From Albula goreensis (taxonomy: Eukaryota > Chordata > Actinopteri > Albuliformes > Albulidae), in contig CM040746.1 of the NCBI GenBank assembly GCA_022829145.1, positions 33,259,712 to 33,323,711 of the forward strand: 64,000 nucleotides of DNA, given 5' to 3'. How positions within the stretch are numbered: position 1 is the stretch's first letter; every line of letters starts with the position of its first letter. Below, one piece after another: positions 61,701-64,000 of this stretch. Below the pieces are notes generated by a model, which ran no database searches, had not been told where the DNA came from, and saw only the letters and a list, made by a program, of their open reading frames with translations. The position numbers and the translations under genes were made by a program.

Positions 61701-64000
61701 GTTTTGCTCAGACGTCTGGACACTGGAAATGGCCGTGTATAATATCCAGAAGACCTCAAGGAGTATACATGTCCATAATTTACATTTTGATTAAATATTG
61801 AGTACATCTTACCTCTGCCTTTGAAATAAGATTCATCCCTAATAGTAACAACAAGCCTTTTAGGATACATGATTCACTGCAGAAGGAGATTTCAGAAGCA
61901 CTGTGGCACCTCACAGATAAGAATCTTAGAGTTATGGACCCACTGGTCCACTGAGCACAGTGTGAGACCGGATACAGCATGCGCAATTCAACTGTGAGCT
62001 CTTTCAGGTCGAAAGGAATCACTCTTTCCAAAGATTTAAAAAAAAAAAAAAAAAAACATAAAGCTTGAAGGCAAAATTAATCAAACAGGAATGTCCAGAA
62101 AACCAGCAGTCCCCAAGAGGGTCACCAGCAAGCAAATGTAACATTTGAAAAGGCACTTAAGTGGACGCTAATGATGATTGGTGTAGTAAAATGGGGGTAT
62201 TTTCACTACAAAAAAACAACTTCTTAAAATAATGACAAGGCAACTTCACTCTAAGTAACAGTTCAATTTGATGAAGGATTTTGTTATTTAATGTTGCATG
62301 TTACTTTCACAGGAACAATCACGAGTTCCAAACGACCTCCATCTCAGACGCCTTCTTATCTCTGAGGTACCACTGTATGTTGTGGGGTAATCGGATCTAA
62401 TTTGCCTCCCCGTTTGTGGTGTTTTTTTCATCAAGGGGAAATGTATTTAAGGTCGAGGAACGATCCATCTCATTTATTATTTAATTGGAGGTGCTTTTTA
62501 TGGGTGTGACACAATGATCAGCTGGGAATGTGACCTTGCAGGGGACGCTCCAGGTGGCCATGTTTGAACTGAGCCAACAAACAGGAAGGCGAGGGAGGGC
62601 TTTCAGTCGATTTCCCTCTAGCCATGGGTGGTCTTTGCCCTTTCGAAAACTGTTTGCGGTTCATGAAATGAATACAAACTTCTCTCCACAACTGGCCTGA
62701 GGGAGCGCCAATTATAAACAACTGCAGATTTCTACTGACCGACTGTGCCTTGCCATTTCTACCTGACATGGAACAGACATGGGGTGACATGGGGAAAGCA
62801 GAAACACTGACCTCAGATCAGTTCCCCCCATCAATATGAACTTTATTCATTATAAGCTAAAGGCCAAAACTGATCCTACATCAGCACTACTCACTGTGGG
62901 AAGCCTAATGAATATGGTGGCGTGTCTATTCAGGCTACGGACAGTAATGCCACTTTTCTGCCAGTATATATCCACACCCTCCCCCTCTTCTCCTATTTCA
63001 TGGTTGGTTTCTACAAAACGAGGACATGTAGAGGGGAATCGGAGACAGGGGGAAGGGAACACGGCGCTCCTCTCCTGGCTGCTTTCCTGAATGCCCCCCT
63101 GAGGCCGCCCCACATGGCCGAATTCTAACCCTCCCATCCCTCAGCCATGGGCTGCAGCTCGGGAGGGAGCTCCCCTGCATCGCCTCAGTCTGCTTCAATC
63201 TCACCACGCTCGTTATTATTCATCAGTGCTGACTTAACCTGCGCACTCACACCAGAACCTTCCCTCCCGCTGTTTGGCTTTAATCCACTCTATGCCAAAT
63301 GGGAAGGCTCTACATGGCTTCTAGATATGAAACGTAATGAACGTAAACCATAATTACTAGTGTATGTCCCGCTCCACTTGAAAAAAGACAAAAACACTGA
63401 TTACTGATACGCTGAAAAAAATCTCCCTTTTAATAGTACAGATGGTTCAAACAAAACACAATAAATCTGAAGAATTAGTTGACCCACCCCCCATCAACCC
63501 AACCCCCTCTTCCTGGGTCCCACATGCATGGTTATCTTAGATTTCCTTGCAGAGACGCACATGTCTCTGCCCGTTCTGTCACATCTTCAGCCATGAGCTT
63601 GGCTGTGGTTTGGTGAGAGGAATCCATATGAGCCCTACTGCCGCCCTATACACACAGGAGATGGACCCACTGCGGCTCCCAGCGCCAGGTTCTGTCGAAC
63701 GCCGCTGAGGGAGAGACGGCATTAATGAGGCTGCGATCGCTGATCCGCTGCCCTGACCGCCGAGCGTCCTACCACAGCAGGGTCCTCCCAGCACCAACTC
63801 AAAAGACTCAATTACCTCTCAGCGGAGCACCAATTATTACTTCTAATTACGTTCCTCCCAGAGCTGGGCTGACAGAGCAGAGGTGGGGAGGGACAGGAAA
63901 AATGCCGTTTATTACTCCACGGAAAACCAGCGTGAAAAGTCGTGCATGTAGCGCAGAGGCAAACAGTCAAGCCTCGTAATCTGTAACAGAAACTACACCT
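58759..64000. other. 3' UTR and gene-free flank
   Basis: The 3' UTR of the preceding exon probably reaches the tandem AATAAA at 59806-59816. Beyond it there is no supported exon. Stretches at ~60175-60365, 62325-62510 and 63700-63960 have dense, non-repetitive TF-site-like sequence (TAATTA, ATAAACGATATC, GATTTAATTA) that could be enhancers. The sequence at 62808-62935 resembles a dispersed repeat. Confidence 0.5.

Overview
This window is vertebrate nuclear DNA, most likely from a ray-finned fish. Genes are split by GT-AG introns, codon third positions are GC-rich, and intergenic space is long and full of (CA)n/(TG)n microsatellites and minisatellites. All three identifiable genes are vertebrate families, and the sequence carries short interspersed motifs that I associate with fish genomes. 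No prokaryotic, viral or CRISPR content was seen, and species cannot be fixed from the sequence.

Layout: (1) 594-7367, plus strand: a complete znf711 gene (ZFX/ZFY/ZNF711 family zinc-finger transcription factor) with 8 coding exons joining in frame to 776 aa. (2) 34814-12381, minus strand: a complete, divergent paralogue of the exocyst subunit EXOC1/Sec3. I assembled 17 coding exons whose splice phases all agree, giving 865 aa. (3) 38704-39564, plus strand: a single-exon KCTD12-type gene, probably kctd12b, encoding a GABA-B receptor auxiliary subunit. (4) 58208-58758, plus strand: the proline-rich 3' terminal coding exon of a gene I could not identify. A weak candidate upstream exon is at 46829-46885. 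(5) 39.6-58.2 kb and 58.8-64 kb hold long gene-poor DNA with simple repeats, a 26-copy 33-bp minisatellite, inverted-repeat elements and some stretches that resemble conserved regulatory DNA.

The genes do not form an operon-like pathway: they are a transcription factor, a vesicle-tethering subunit and a receptor auxiliary subunit. The neighbourhood is still informative. ZNF711 is X-linked in mammals, and human EXOC1 and KCTD8 are both on chromosome 4. An EXOC1-like plus KCTD12-like pair beside znf711 therefore looks like an ancient whole-genome-duplication block in which two members were lost from mammals (inference). I found no convincing new molecular system. The most notable items are the intact EXOC1 paralogue, its odd splice sites (a GC-AG intron, and an acceptor preceded by about 37 TG repeats in place of a polypyrimidine tract), and an intronic triplet of 68-bp units with six regularly spaced CCAAT boxes.
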